Source of the DNA: Streptosporangiaceae bacterium
Lineage (GTDB): Bacteria > Actinomycetota > Actinomycetes > Streptosporangiales > Streptosporangiaceae
DNA: 7,910 bases
NCBI GenBank assembly: GCA_030045175.1
Contig: JASIBM010000141.1
Location: 1-7,910, forward strand
Reading direction: 5' to 3'
Under the pieces are notes generated by a model. That model saw nothing but the letters and a program-made list of their open reading frames with translations. It did not search any database and was not told where the DNA came from. The translations under genes and the position numbers were made by a program. Of this stretch, positions 1 to 5,738 are shown one piece after another (the stretch's first letter is position 1; the number at the start of each line of letters is the position of its first letter).

Positions 1-46
1 TCACCCGAGCGCGCGTCGCTGGATGTTACGCGCTGGGTGTTATGCG

Positions 47-1261
47 TTAATTGTCGGCAGCCGGGAGCTCCGTGATGAGGTCCTCGGCGGTCTCCATGCC
101 CTTGCGCCAGACCGAGCGGGCAATGATCTTCGTCGGGTCGGCGCGGTGCTTGTACTTGCCAGCCACCTCGGTGACCTCTTCGAGCAGCCCGTTCGACAGC
201 GTGGTCGGGTTGAGCCCGAGCGCGAGGAACTGGTCGTTGCGCACCACGAGGTCGTTCTCGTCAGCCTCCCTGCGCGGGTTCGGCAGGTTCGCGATCTCGG
301 CCCCGGTGATCTCGCTGACCATCTTGGCCAGGTCGGCGACCCGGTGCGTCTCGGTGATCTGATTGAGCACCATCACCGCAGAGCCGGCCAGCGGCGGGTT
401 GGTGATCGCGATCTCGATGCACCTGGCAGTGTCCCTGATGTGGATGAACGCGCGGGTCTGACCGCCCGATCCGTGCACGGTCAGCGGGTGGCCGATCGCC
501 GCCTGCATCAGGAACCTGTTCAGCACGGTGCCGTAGTCGCCGTCGTAGTCGAACCTGTTGATCAGCCGCTCGTCGCGCACCGTCTGGTCGGTTTGGGTGC
601 CCCACACGATGCCCTGATGCAGGTCCGTGATCCGCAGCCCGTCGTTCTTGGCGTAGAACGCGAACATGAGCTGGTCCAGCGTCTTGGTCATGTGGTAGAC
701 CGAGCCGGGGTTCGCCGGGTGCAGGATCTCCCGCTCGAGGTCCCCGTCCGGCGTCGGAACCTTCACCGTGAGGTAGCCCTCGGGAATCGGCGCGCTGCCC
801 GACCACCCGTACCCGTACACGCCCATCGTGCCCAGGTGCGCCAGGGCCGCGTCGATCCCGGTCTCGACCAGGGCCACGAGCAGGTTGTGCGTGGCCCGCA
901 CGTTGTTGTCAACCGTGTAGCGCTTGGCTGGCACCGACCGCATCGAGTACGGCGCGGCTCGCTGCTCGGCGAAGTGCACGATCGCCTCTGGCCGAAGATC
1001 TTCGAGCACCCGGACCAGCCGGTCGTACTCGGCGGCCAGGTCCAGGTTCACGAAACCGATCTGCTTGCCTGATACCTCGTGCCAGGCCCGCAGGCGCTCG
1101 CCAACTGGCCGGATCGGCGTCAGGGACTGCACCTCGAGCTCGTTGTCGATGTTGCGGCGGCTGAGGTTGTCCAAGATGGTGACGTCGTGACCGCGGTCCG
1201 ACAGGTACAGCGAGGTCGGCCAGCCACAGAATCCGTCGCCGCCCAGAACCAGAACGCGCAT
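47..1261 (-). CDS. sqdB: UDP-sulfoquinovose synthase (SQD1/SqdB/Agl3 family)
   Basis: This 404-residue extended short-chain dehydrogenase should convert UDP-glucose plus sulfite to UDP-sulfoquinovose, the donor for sulfolipid (SQDG) or sulfosugar glycans, in the cytosol. The NAD-binding loop GGDGFCGW lies at residues 7-14. The family block HFAEQRAAPYSM follows at about 96-107, then LGTMG with Thr145 and the YxxxK pair Tyr189/Lys193 in YHMTK. Family blocks DLHQGIVWGTQTDQT (about 213-227) and GGQTRAFIHIRDTARC (about 266-281) match plant SQD1 as I remember it, and Thr145 falls at the SQD1 catalytic Thr number. The start at 1261 is chosen because GGGAG lies 5 nt upstream and the Rossmann strand begins at once. 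A longer start at 1342 would add 27 residues without homology. The stop is TAA. A SqdX-like glycosyltransferase would be the expected partner. It is not in view and could lie beyond the left edge. The family assignment is firm; the final product (lipid or glycan) is inferred. Confidence 0.92.
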   Translation of the reverse strand: MRVLVLGGDGFCGWPTSLYLSDRGHDVTILDNLSRRNIDNELEVQSLTPIRPVGERLRAWHEVSGKQIGFVNLDLAAEYDRLVRVLEDLRPEAIVHFAEQRAAPYSMRSVPAKRYTVDNNVRATHNLLVALVETGIDAALAHLGTMGVYGYGWSGSAPIPEGYLTVKVPTPDGDLEREILHPANPGSVYHMTKTLDQLMFAFYAKNDGLRITDLHQGIVWGTQTDQTVRDERLINRFDYDGDYGTVLNRFLMQAAIGHPLTVHGSGGQTRAFIHIRDTARCIEIAITNPPLAGSAVMVLNQITETHRVADLAKMVSEITGAEIANLPNPRREADENDLVVRNDQFLALGLNPTTLSNGLLEEVTEVAGKYKHRADPTKIIARSVWRKGMETAEDLITELPAADN

Positions 1262-1266
1262 TCCAA

Positions 1267-1271
1267 CTCCC
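1267..1271 (-). promoter_or_regulatory. Shine-Dalgarno site deciding the sqdB start
   Basis: On the minus strand the sequence reads GGGAG, then 5 nt, then ATG at 1261. This supports the internal Met as the true start over the upstream in-frame start at 1342. Confidence 0.7.
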
Positions 1272-1371
1272 GTTTCACGTGGCACCGCTGCGAGCAACCA
1301 GGCGGCCCGAGCCGCCCGGAGGGAGCCGCCAGACCGTGTCATATCAGGTCATGGCGTCCCGGTGCGCGGTA

Positions 1372-1392
1372 AGTCTACTCGTCCATTAGACT
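1372..1392. promoter_or_regulatory. Inverted repeat AGTCTA-N9-TAGACT, possible operator or paired -10 boxes
   Basis: AGTCTA at 1372-1377 and TAGACT at 1387-1392 are exact reverse complements separated by 9 nt. Each strand therefore carries a TAGACT hexamer that fits the actinobacterial -10 pattern (TAnnnT), one pointing towards sqdB and one towards the DUF4118 gene. Neither has a recognisable -35 hexamer at 16-18 nt, so this could equally be a dimeric regulator site. A 6-bp dyad can also arise by chance. Confidence 0.3.
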
Positions 1393-1521
1393 GCCACTGC
1401 CTCGCCTGCCGGACCAGCCTGCGGCGCAACCCCGCTAGCCGGTCATCTCGCATGGATGCTGTGAGGATCATGGCGCTGGCTGACGCGCCTTGTTAGCGTG
1501 AGGGCATTGCTTACGCGCGGC

Positions 1522-1528
1522 GGGAGGT
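1522..1528 (+). promoter_or_regulatory. Strong Shine-Dalgarno site of the DUF4118 gene
   Basis: GGGAGGT stands 5 nt before the ATG at 1534 and is one of the two strongest ribosome-binding sites in the window. Confidence 0.7.
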
Positions 1529-1533
1529 AGAGC

Positions 1534-2277
1534 ATGCCTCGCCTCGTCACCAGGGACCGGGCCGCTCTTGCGGCCGGAGTGCTCGCGCCGCTCCTGACCT
1601 CGGTGGTCCTGCTGCCCTTCAGGGCAGACTGGTCGAACACCAACGTCGCCCTGCTCCTGGTCGTGGCCGTCGTGGCCGTCGCCGCTATCGGCAGCCGGGT
1701 GGCCGGGGCGATCGCGGCGGTGTCCGCCTTCGCCTGGTTCGACTTCTTCTTCACCCGGCCCTACCTGAGGTTCACGATCCGCAGCTCGGCCGACGTCACC
1801 ACGGCGGTCTTGCTTTTCGTGGTCGGGCTCGCGGTCTCCCAGCTCGCGGCCAGGTCGAGGCGACTGAAGATCTTGTCCATCACCGACGCCGGCTACCTGG
1901 AGCTGATCCGCGCGACCGCCGAGCTATCGCGGACGGCTGGATCTGGCGACGCGGTGGTCGACCATGTCGCCGAGCAGCTCACTAGCCTGCTCGATCTCGA
2001 ACGCTGCACATTTGAATACGGCTCGCTGGTCGGCCATCCGCCCCGGCTCGAGCCCGACGGCAGCGTCCTCGCCGGGCACCGGCGCTGGGACGTGGAGGAG
2101 TTCGGCTTCCCGCCCGGCGAGATCGAGTTGCGGACTCATCGTGGCGGCCAGTACATCGGCCGCTTCATGATGAGCCCGAAGCCGCAGTCCCGGCCATCCT
2201 TGCAGGCCCGGCTCGTCGCGGTCACCCTGGCTGCGCAGGCCGGGCAAGCGCTCGGCTCGCCTGCGCCCATGCGGTGA
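1534..2277 (+). CDS. DUF4118 (KdpD-like) membrane protein without a kinase domain
   Basis: This 247-residue protein matches the membrane part of KdpD-type sensors. Hydrophobic segments lie at about 10-29, 38-53, 56-69 and 88-105. They include the typical DUF4118 stretch AWFDFFFTRPYLRFTI (67-82) between the third and fourth, and are followed by the basic stop ARSRR. A helical linker (about 115-150) leads to a degenerate GAF-like domain (about 125-240), whose end IGRFMMSP...RLVAVTLAAQAGQAL is typical of small actinobacterial DUF4118 proteins as I remember them. There is no H-box, ATP-binding kinase core or receiver domain, so it cannot signal alone by phosphotransfer. It may act as an accessory sensor, but the function is unknown. 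GGGAGGT at 1522-1528, 5 nt before ATG, fixes the start. The Ddn-like gene follows 87 nt downstream on the same strand and may be cotranscribed. Confidence 0.82.
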   Translation: MPRLVTRDRAALAAGVLAPLLTSVVLLPFRADWSNTNVALLLVVAVVAVAAIGSRVAGAIAAVSAFAWFDFFFTRPYLRFTIRSSADVTTAVLLFVVGLAVSQLAARSRRLKILSITDAGYLELIRATAELSRTAGSGDAVVDHVAEQLTSLLDLERCTFEYGSLVGHPPRLEPDGSVLAGHRRWDVEEFGFPPGEIELRTHRGGQYIGRFMMSPKPQSRPSLQARLVAVTLAAQAGQALGSPAPMR

Positions 2278-2364
2278 GCCAGACCGCGCCAGCGGGCCGA
2301 GGGGCGCCAGGGAAGCTGAACGGCTGACGGGACACGCCGGGCCGGATCAGACAGACTTGCCCGC

Positions 2365-2778
2365 ATGGACCTGCTTAGCCTGCACCAGAGGCTCTACGAG
2401 CGAACCGACGGCAGGATCGGCCACAAGCTGATCGGTGTCCCTTCCCTGCTGCTGCGGACGACCGGCCGGCGCACCGGCCAGGAGCGGACGTCCGCGCTTG
2501 TCTACGCGCGAGACGGCGACAGCTACGTCCTCGTGGCCTCTAATGGCGGATCAGATCGTCCGCCGGGCTGGCTATTCAACATCGAAGCCAACGACGCCGT
2601 GGAAATCCAGGTGGGCCGTAAGCGCTCGCCAGCGGTGGCCGCGATCGTGACAGCGGACGACGCCAGCTACGCCCGGCTATGGAAGCTGGTCAACGACCGC
2701 AACTTCGGCCGGTACGACCGCTATCAGACCAAGACCGAGCGACGGATCCCGCTCGTGGTCGTCACGGCCACGGCGTAG
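2365..2778 (+). CDS. Ddn-family deazaflavin (F420)-dependent oxidoreductase
   Basis: This 137-residue protein has the compact split beta-barrel signature of the Ddn family (nitroreductase-family deazaflavin-dependent oxidoreductases). The core block LLLRTTGRRTGQERTSALVY is at 28-47 and YVLVASNGG, the cofactor-contacting strand and loop, at 54-62. PPGWLFNIEANDAVEIQVG follows at 66-84, then the C-terminal RYDRYQTKTERRIPLVVV (116-133). Length is normal for the short Ddn group. Members use F420H2 to reduce quinones, enones or nitroaromatics, often at the membrane; the physiological substrate here is unknown. ATG 2365 is the only in-frame start after the TGA at 2317, yet no SD precedes it, so the mRNA may be leaderless or coupled to the upstream gene. 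Its last 17 nt overlap the 3' end of the GatD-like gene on the other strand. Confidence 0.88.
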   Translation: MDLLSLHQRLYERTDGRIGHKLIGVPSLLLRTTGRRTGQERTSALVYARDGDSYVLVASNGGSDRPPGWLFNIEANDAVEIQVGRKRSPAVAAIVTADDASYARLWKLVNDRNFGRYDRYQTKTERRIPLVVVTATA

Positions 2779-3649
2779 CCGGGAGGCCAGGCCGCGTCCT
2801 GACTTGCCCGTGCCGCCTGCCCTTGGCTTGACGTTGCCCGCGCAACCCGGGCCAGCCCGGACGGTCGCGCCGCGCCAGCCGCGCCGCGAGCACACGGTCG
2901 ACCGCCCGGTCGTGGGCAGCCCGCTCTAGGTCGTCGGGCAGTGGCGCCAGGTCGGCCGCACCGTACCTGGACCCTACTGCGGCGCGGATCAGGACATCCG
3001 CGAGCACTGGGTTTCGCGGCAGGCAGGGACCGCGCAGGTAGGTACCCACCGCGCTGCCGAGCAGGACTCCCTCCCCGCCGTCGCCGTTGTTGCCGCGCCC
3101 GGCGAGCACGGAGCCGAGCGGCCGGGCCGACGGGCCAAGGTAAGTGCGCCCGGCGTGGTTCTCGACGCCGACAAGCAGCTCATCGCCCCATCGCACGACC
3201 AGATCGCCAATCACGCGGTCCGCCAGCGCCTGCGGGACCGAGCGGTCCGTGACGTACTCGTCGCAGCTCCGCACGGTCCAGGAGTCGAACAGGCCGAGCC
3301 CGGGCAACCCGGTGCCGCGGGCGGGCTGGCAGTATCGCCCGAATAGCTCGTAGCCACCGCCGATCGCGAGCACGGCCGCGCCGCGGGCCACCGCCTCCTT
3401 GATGCCGGGCCCCTTGAGTATGACCAGGTCCGCGGCGATCAGGGCCTGATCGGACTCCCCGCCATCGCCGATCACGAACAGATCCACGTCCTCGGCGCGC
3501 AGCGGGTCGCCGATCCGAAGCTCCCTGACCTCGGCCGTGATCCCGCGCCAGCCGCAGCGCCTGACGATGGCCGAGACGTTGCCCCGGTCGCCCCGGGCGT
3601 TCATGACCTCCGGATAGAGATGGCCAACCGTGATCTTCGGCGTTGCCAT
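2762..3649 (-). CDS. GatD-like class I glutamine amidotransferase homologue lacking catalytic Cys and His
   Basis: The 295-residue protein follows the GatD pattern: TVGHLYPEVMNARGDRGN (7-24), IGGGYELFG (96-104), GVENHAGRTYLGP (161-173) and VGTYLRGPCLPRNP (201-214). GatD with MurT amidates lipid II D-glutamate, taking ammonia from glutamine through a Cys nucleophile. Compared with S. aureus GatD (D19, C94, H189, from memory), Asp21 remains but the Cys is Gly97 (GGC, 3359-3361) and the His is Arg206 (CGC, 3032-3034). The usual GGGxDREQ-type loop reads GDGGESDQ. It is therefore probably not a glutaminase. No MurT ligase gene adjoins it on the visible side, whereas MurT and GatD are normally encoded together. 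The start at 3649 is chosen because GGAG lies 7 nt upstream; a GTG at 3664 lies upstream of that SD. The tail after about residue 261 is extra and basic and runs into the Ddn gene. It could be a binding or regulatory paralogue, or an early pseudogene with an intact frame. Confidence 0.85.
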   Translation of the reverse strand: MATPKITVGHLYPEVMNARGDRGNVSAIVRRCGWRGITAEVRELRIGDPLRAEDVDLFVIGDGGESDQALIAADLVILKGPGIKEAVARGAAVLAIGGGYELFGRYCQPARGTGLPGLGLFDSWTVRSCDEYVTDRSVPQALADRVIGDLVVRWGDELLVGVENHAGRTYLGPSARPLGSVLAGRGNNGDGGEGVLLGSAVGTYLRGPCLPRNPVLADVLIRAAVGSRYGAADLAPLPDDLERAAHDRAVDRVLAARLARRDRPGWPGLRGQRQAKGRRHGQVRTRPGLPATPWP

Positions 3650-3661
3650 AGGAGCGCTCCT
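3650..3661. promoter_or_regulatory. 12-bp perfect palindrome covering the SD of the GatD-like gene
   Basis: AGGAGCGCTCCT is self-complementary and abuts the ATG at 3649. On the minus strand its first half (AGGAG) is the ribosome-binding site. It could be a regulator half-pair or an RNA fold (AGGA/TCCT stem with a GCGC loop) that hides the SD. With so short a loop the RNA form would be weak. Confidence 0.4.
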
Positions 3662-3863
3662 CACTGCTTTCCGTTGCCTGGAAATGCCCAGCGTCCGTTG
3701 CGCTAACCTCCATTTCTGGTAATGATTGGCGGGCAGGTCCTTTCCTCACCTGGGCGTTCACGTTCTCGGCGATGCCGTTTGCGTGTTAGCAATCGGGGCC
3801 CGGGCGGTCCCGAGATCGGCGGCTAGCCCTGCGGCCTTGGCGCGGCCAGCGGCACGCCGGGCC

Positions 3864-3901
3864 TCGATCGCGTCGCACAACATCGAGCGCGTCGCGCAAC
3901 C
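3864..3901. repeat. 19-nt tandem direct repeat, two copies
   Basis: TCGATCGCGTCGCACAACA (3864-3882) is followed directly by TCGAGCGCGTCGCGCAACC (3883-3901), 16 of 19 identical. Spacing of nearly two helical turns would put two binding sites on the same DNA face upstream of the LOX-family gene. Chance or replication slippage is possible. Confidence 0.5.
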
Positions 3902-4009
3902 CCGAGCGGGCATTTTTCCGGCTTAATGCAACCCGCCATCGCCACGGTGCGTCTGTTCTTCGTTCACCATCATCGGCCGATGCGGGATCCATCACGCCGC
4001 GTCACGACG

Positions 4010-4018
4010 AAGGAGAGG
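4010..4018 (+). promoter_or_regulatory. Strong Shine-Dalgarno site of the LOX-family gene
   Basis: AAGGAGAGG precedes the ATG at 4021 with a 5-nt gap after AAGGAG. This supports the start and suggests efficient translation. Confidence 0.7.
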
Positions 4019-4020
4019 CA

Positions 4021-5715
4021 ATGAGACGATCTCGATGGGCGAGGCTACTGGCCACGGCCGCAGGAATGGCCATGGCCGGGACGGCCATGCTACCCGCCGG
4101 GGCCGCCGCCGCCCGATCGGTTGCCGGGCAGGCCAGCGGGGGGCTCTGGGGGGTCGCCCCCCTGGGCCAGCACAGCGGGGGGCTCTGGGGGGTCGCCCCC
4201 CCTGGCCAACACAGCGCGTCCGGGCCGACCATCAAGCTGATCGCCACCCAGCGGGCGATCACCATCAGGTCGGCCGGCGATCGGGTGTACATCGACCCCG
4301 ATGTGTACGTCGCGGCGCTCGGCTCGCCGCTGCGGTTCGACGTCGAGCGCGCCAGCTACGCCGATCCCAGGACGATCACGCAGGTCATCAGCCTCCCCGG
4401 CGGCGGACACGCGCTGCGACGGCTGCCCTCCTATGCCATCGACGGCTGGCAGGGCCTGCGCCGCTTCCTGCGGATGACGATCGTCAACTCCCGTGGCAAG
4501 GTGGCCGGGTCGCGGATCATCACATTCTGCCCGAATAGCTACGACCCGCAGCGCGTGTCGCCCGACAGCCCGCCCAACCCGCTCTTCCCGCAGTCCTGCT
4601 TCAGCAGCAACCCCTTCATCAAGGGCATGGTCTGGGGACTCCAGCGGGGCTGGGCCACCGACCCCCTGGCCGGAGGGTCCATCATCGTCCCGCCCCCGAT
4701 TGGCGACGGGGCCGGCGGCGGCGGGCCGAGCAGCGGAACCGCGGGGAGTTCCGTGGGGTCGTCCCCCCGGGCTAGCGCGGCCGGCGGCGGCAACACGTTC
4801 CGGCTGAGGCCAGGCAAGTACACGGTGACGCTGAACGTCACGCTCATGTGGCGCAGGCTGCTGTACATCTCCCCGGCCGACGGCACGGCCTCGGTAAAGG
4901 TGACGGTCAAGAAGGGGGGCACGTGCATCGACATCTGCCCGCCCGAACCCGGGGCCAGGCGAGCGGCCGCGCTGCCCAGGCTGCCCGACGTCCCGCTGCT
5001 CGCCAACCCGCCGCGCGCGGCGCTGCCCGACATGGTGCCGCTGCCTTCCTGGGGCATCGGCGTGACCAACACCAGGGCGACCAGGCGGCACCCGGCGAAC
5101 TCCGTGCTGACCTTCGGCGCCACCGTCGCGATCGAGGGCAACTCCAGGCTCGACGTCGAGGGGTTCAGGGTTCCTGGCTCGTCCTTGCTCCAGGCGTACC
5201 AGTACTTCTGGGAGAACGGCCGGGTCATCGGCCGCGCCAGGGCTGGCACGATGGGATTTGAGAGCGGCTGGGGCACCAAGGAGTGGCACTTCCAGCAGTT
5301 CGCGCAGTATCGCCTGCTCACTGCGTCCAAGTCGGTGGCGGTGCGCAGCCGCAAGGTGGGCTTTTGCATCGCGCCCACCGACGCGATCGACCTGACGCTG
5401 CCGCACGCCACGTGGATTCCGAACGAATCCGGCCCCGGCGGCGAGTGCGGGTCGGCAAACGCGCTGTGGGTGCAGGAGACGCTGCCGCTCGGCTGGGCCG
5501 ACACCTACGTCCAGTCCTTCGGCGAGCAAGCGTTCGACATCACCCATGTGCCGGACGGCACCTACTACATCGAGATCATCGCCAACCCCGAGCACCTGCT
5601 GTACGAGACGGACTATGCCAACGACATCTCACTGCGCAAGGTGATCATTGGCGGCACGCCGGGCCACCGGACCGTGCGAGTGCCCGCCTATGACGGAATC
5701 GACCCCGAGCGCTGA
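4021..5715 (+). CDS. Secreted lysyl-oxidase-family (LOX-like) protein
   Basis: This is a 564-residue exported protein. Residues 1-32 form a signal peptide: basic MRRSRWAR, a hydrophobic core, and an AGAAAA-type cleavage area. A 13-residue repeat SGGLWGVAP(L/P)GQH (39-64) and an N-terminal domain (about 70-215) follow. A Gly/Ser linker (about 225-260) leads to a beta-rich segment with a CIDIC motif. The LOX-like domain (about 335-550) includes EWHFQQFAQYRLL, RKVGFCIAPTDAIDLT, ETLPLGWADTYVQSFGEQAFDIT and a DGTYYIEIIANPEHLLYETDYANDISLR-type end. Lysyl oxidases oxidise primary amines with copper and a lysine-tyrosylquinone. Lys445 (RKVGFC) and Tyr496 (DTY) align with the human cofactor pair K320/Y355 as I remember it. 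The HxHxH copper motif reads Thr419-Lys-Glu421-Trp-His423, so only one His remains. Oxidase activity is therefore uncertain. A strong SD fixes the start. The APH-like gene follows after a hairpin. Confidence 0.82.
   Translation: MRRSRWARLLATAAGMAMAGTAMLPAGAAAARSVAGQASGGLWGVAPLGQHSGGLWGVAPPGQHSASGPTIKLIATQRAITIRSAGDRVYIDPDVYVAALGSPLRFDVERASYADPRTITQVISLPGGGHALRRLPSYAIDGWQGLRRFLRMTIVNSRGKVAGSRIITFCPNSYDPQRVSPDSPPNPLFPQSCFSSNPFIKGMVWGLQRGWATDPLAGGSIIVPPPIGDGAGGGGPSSGTAGSSVGSSPRASAAGGGNTFRLRPGKYTVTLNVTLMWRRLLYISPADGTASVKVTVKKGGTCIDICPPEPGARRAAALPRLPDVPLLANPPRAALPDMVPLPSWGIGVTNTRATRRHPANSVLTFGATVAIEGNSRLDVEGFRVPGSSLLQAYQYFWENGRVIGRARAGTMGFESGWGTKEWHFQQFAQYRLLTASKSVAVRSRKVGFCIAPTDAIDLTLPHATWIPNESGPGGECGSANALWVQETLPLGWADTYVQSFGEQAFDITHVPDGTYYIEIIANPEHLLYETDYANDISLRKVIIGGTPGHRTVRVPAYDGIDPER
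4135..4212 (+). repeat. 39-nt tandem repeat (two units) with G6-TCG-C6 hairpins inside the LOX-family gene
   Basis: Unit 1 is 4135-4173 and unit 2 is 4174-4212, nearly identical. They encode SGGLWGVAPLGQH and SGGLWGVAPPGQH just after the signal peptide. Each unit carries a perfect snap-back, GGGGGG-TCG-CCCCCC, at 4148-4162 and 4187-4201. The runs make this a site prone to slippage and sequencing error. A diverged third copy lies at 4740-4776. Confidence 0.85.
4740..4776 (+). repeat. Diverged third copy of the hairpin repeat, in another reading frame
   Basis: Ungapped comparison with 4135-4171 gives 29 of 37 identical bases, and 19 of 22 over the right-hand part (4755-4776). It contains GGGG-TCGT-CCCC. 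It begins at the third position of a codon, whereas the first copies begin at the first. It is read as GSSVGSSPRAS in the Gly/Ser linker and not as GGLWGVAP. Similarity is therefore at the DNA level and not the protein level. Confidence 0.5.
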
Positions 5716-5738
5716 CCGGCCCACAACGTAAACCTGTT

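Larger units (their letters stand above)
1262..1533. promoter_or_regulatory. Divergent intergenic region between sqdB and the DUF4118 gene
   Basis: These 272 nt separate two divergent start codons, so promoters in both directions must lie here. The clearest element is the TAGACT dyad at 1372-1392, listed separately. TAGCGT at 1494-1499 fits the actinobacterial -10 pattern TAnnnT for the plus-strand gene, but no good -35 box stands 17 nt before it. I see no gene in this stretch. Confidence 0.4.
3662..4020. other. Divergent intergenic region, no convincing gene
   Basis: About 360 nt lie between the starts of the GatD-like gene (minus) and the LOX-family gene (plus). Short open frames on both strands (for example 3726-3926 plus and 3786-3995 minus) lack an SD and recognisable protein content. 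The region holds a 19-nt tandem repeat (3864-3901) and an AT-rich patch with an imperfect dyad (GCATT...AATGC, about 3910-3930). I find no clear -35/-10 pair in either direction, though both promoters should be here. Composition is slightly less GC-biased than the flanking genes, which fits non-coding or decayed DNA. Confidence 0.55.

Noticed and set aside
1..46. Possible start of another minus-strand gene (GTG at 4-2) and two 8-mers GTTACGCG/GTTATGCG at 25-46
   Set aside because: There is no SD and essentially no coding sequence inside the window. The short repeat is too small to interpret.
23..1072. Long plus-strand open frame (349 codons) opposite sqdB
   Set aside because: It is antisense to a firmly identified enzyme, is Val/Arg/His-rich as expected for the complement of GC-biased codons, and matches no family.
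1262..1342. N-terminal extension of sqdB to the in-frame start at 1342
   Set aside because: It places 27 Arg/Ala-rich residues before the Rossmann strand, and a good SD sits before the internal ATG at 1261.
3180..3761. 193-codon minus-strand frame overlapping the GatD-like gene and extending upstream
   Set aside because: It is an out-of-frame shadow of the GatD-like gene. The upstream part looked briefly like a transposase remnant (NGIAENVNAQVR), but I could match it to no known family.
3726..3995. Small open frames on both strands in the divergent intergenic region
   Set aside because: There is no SD, no domain content and no codon bias distinguishing them from random GC-rich sequence.
4090..5595. 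501-codon minus-strand open frame opposite the LOX-family gene
   Set aside because: High GC removes stop codons in this frame. The composition is low-complexity Arg/Gly/Asp and the plus strand carries recognisable LOX motifs, a signal peptide and a strong SD.
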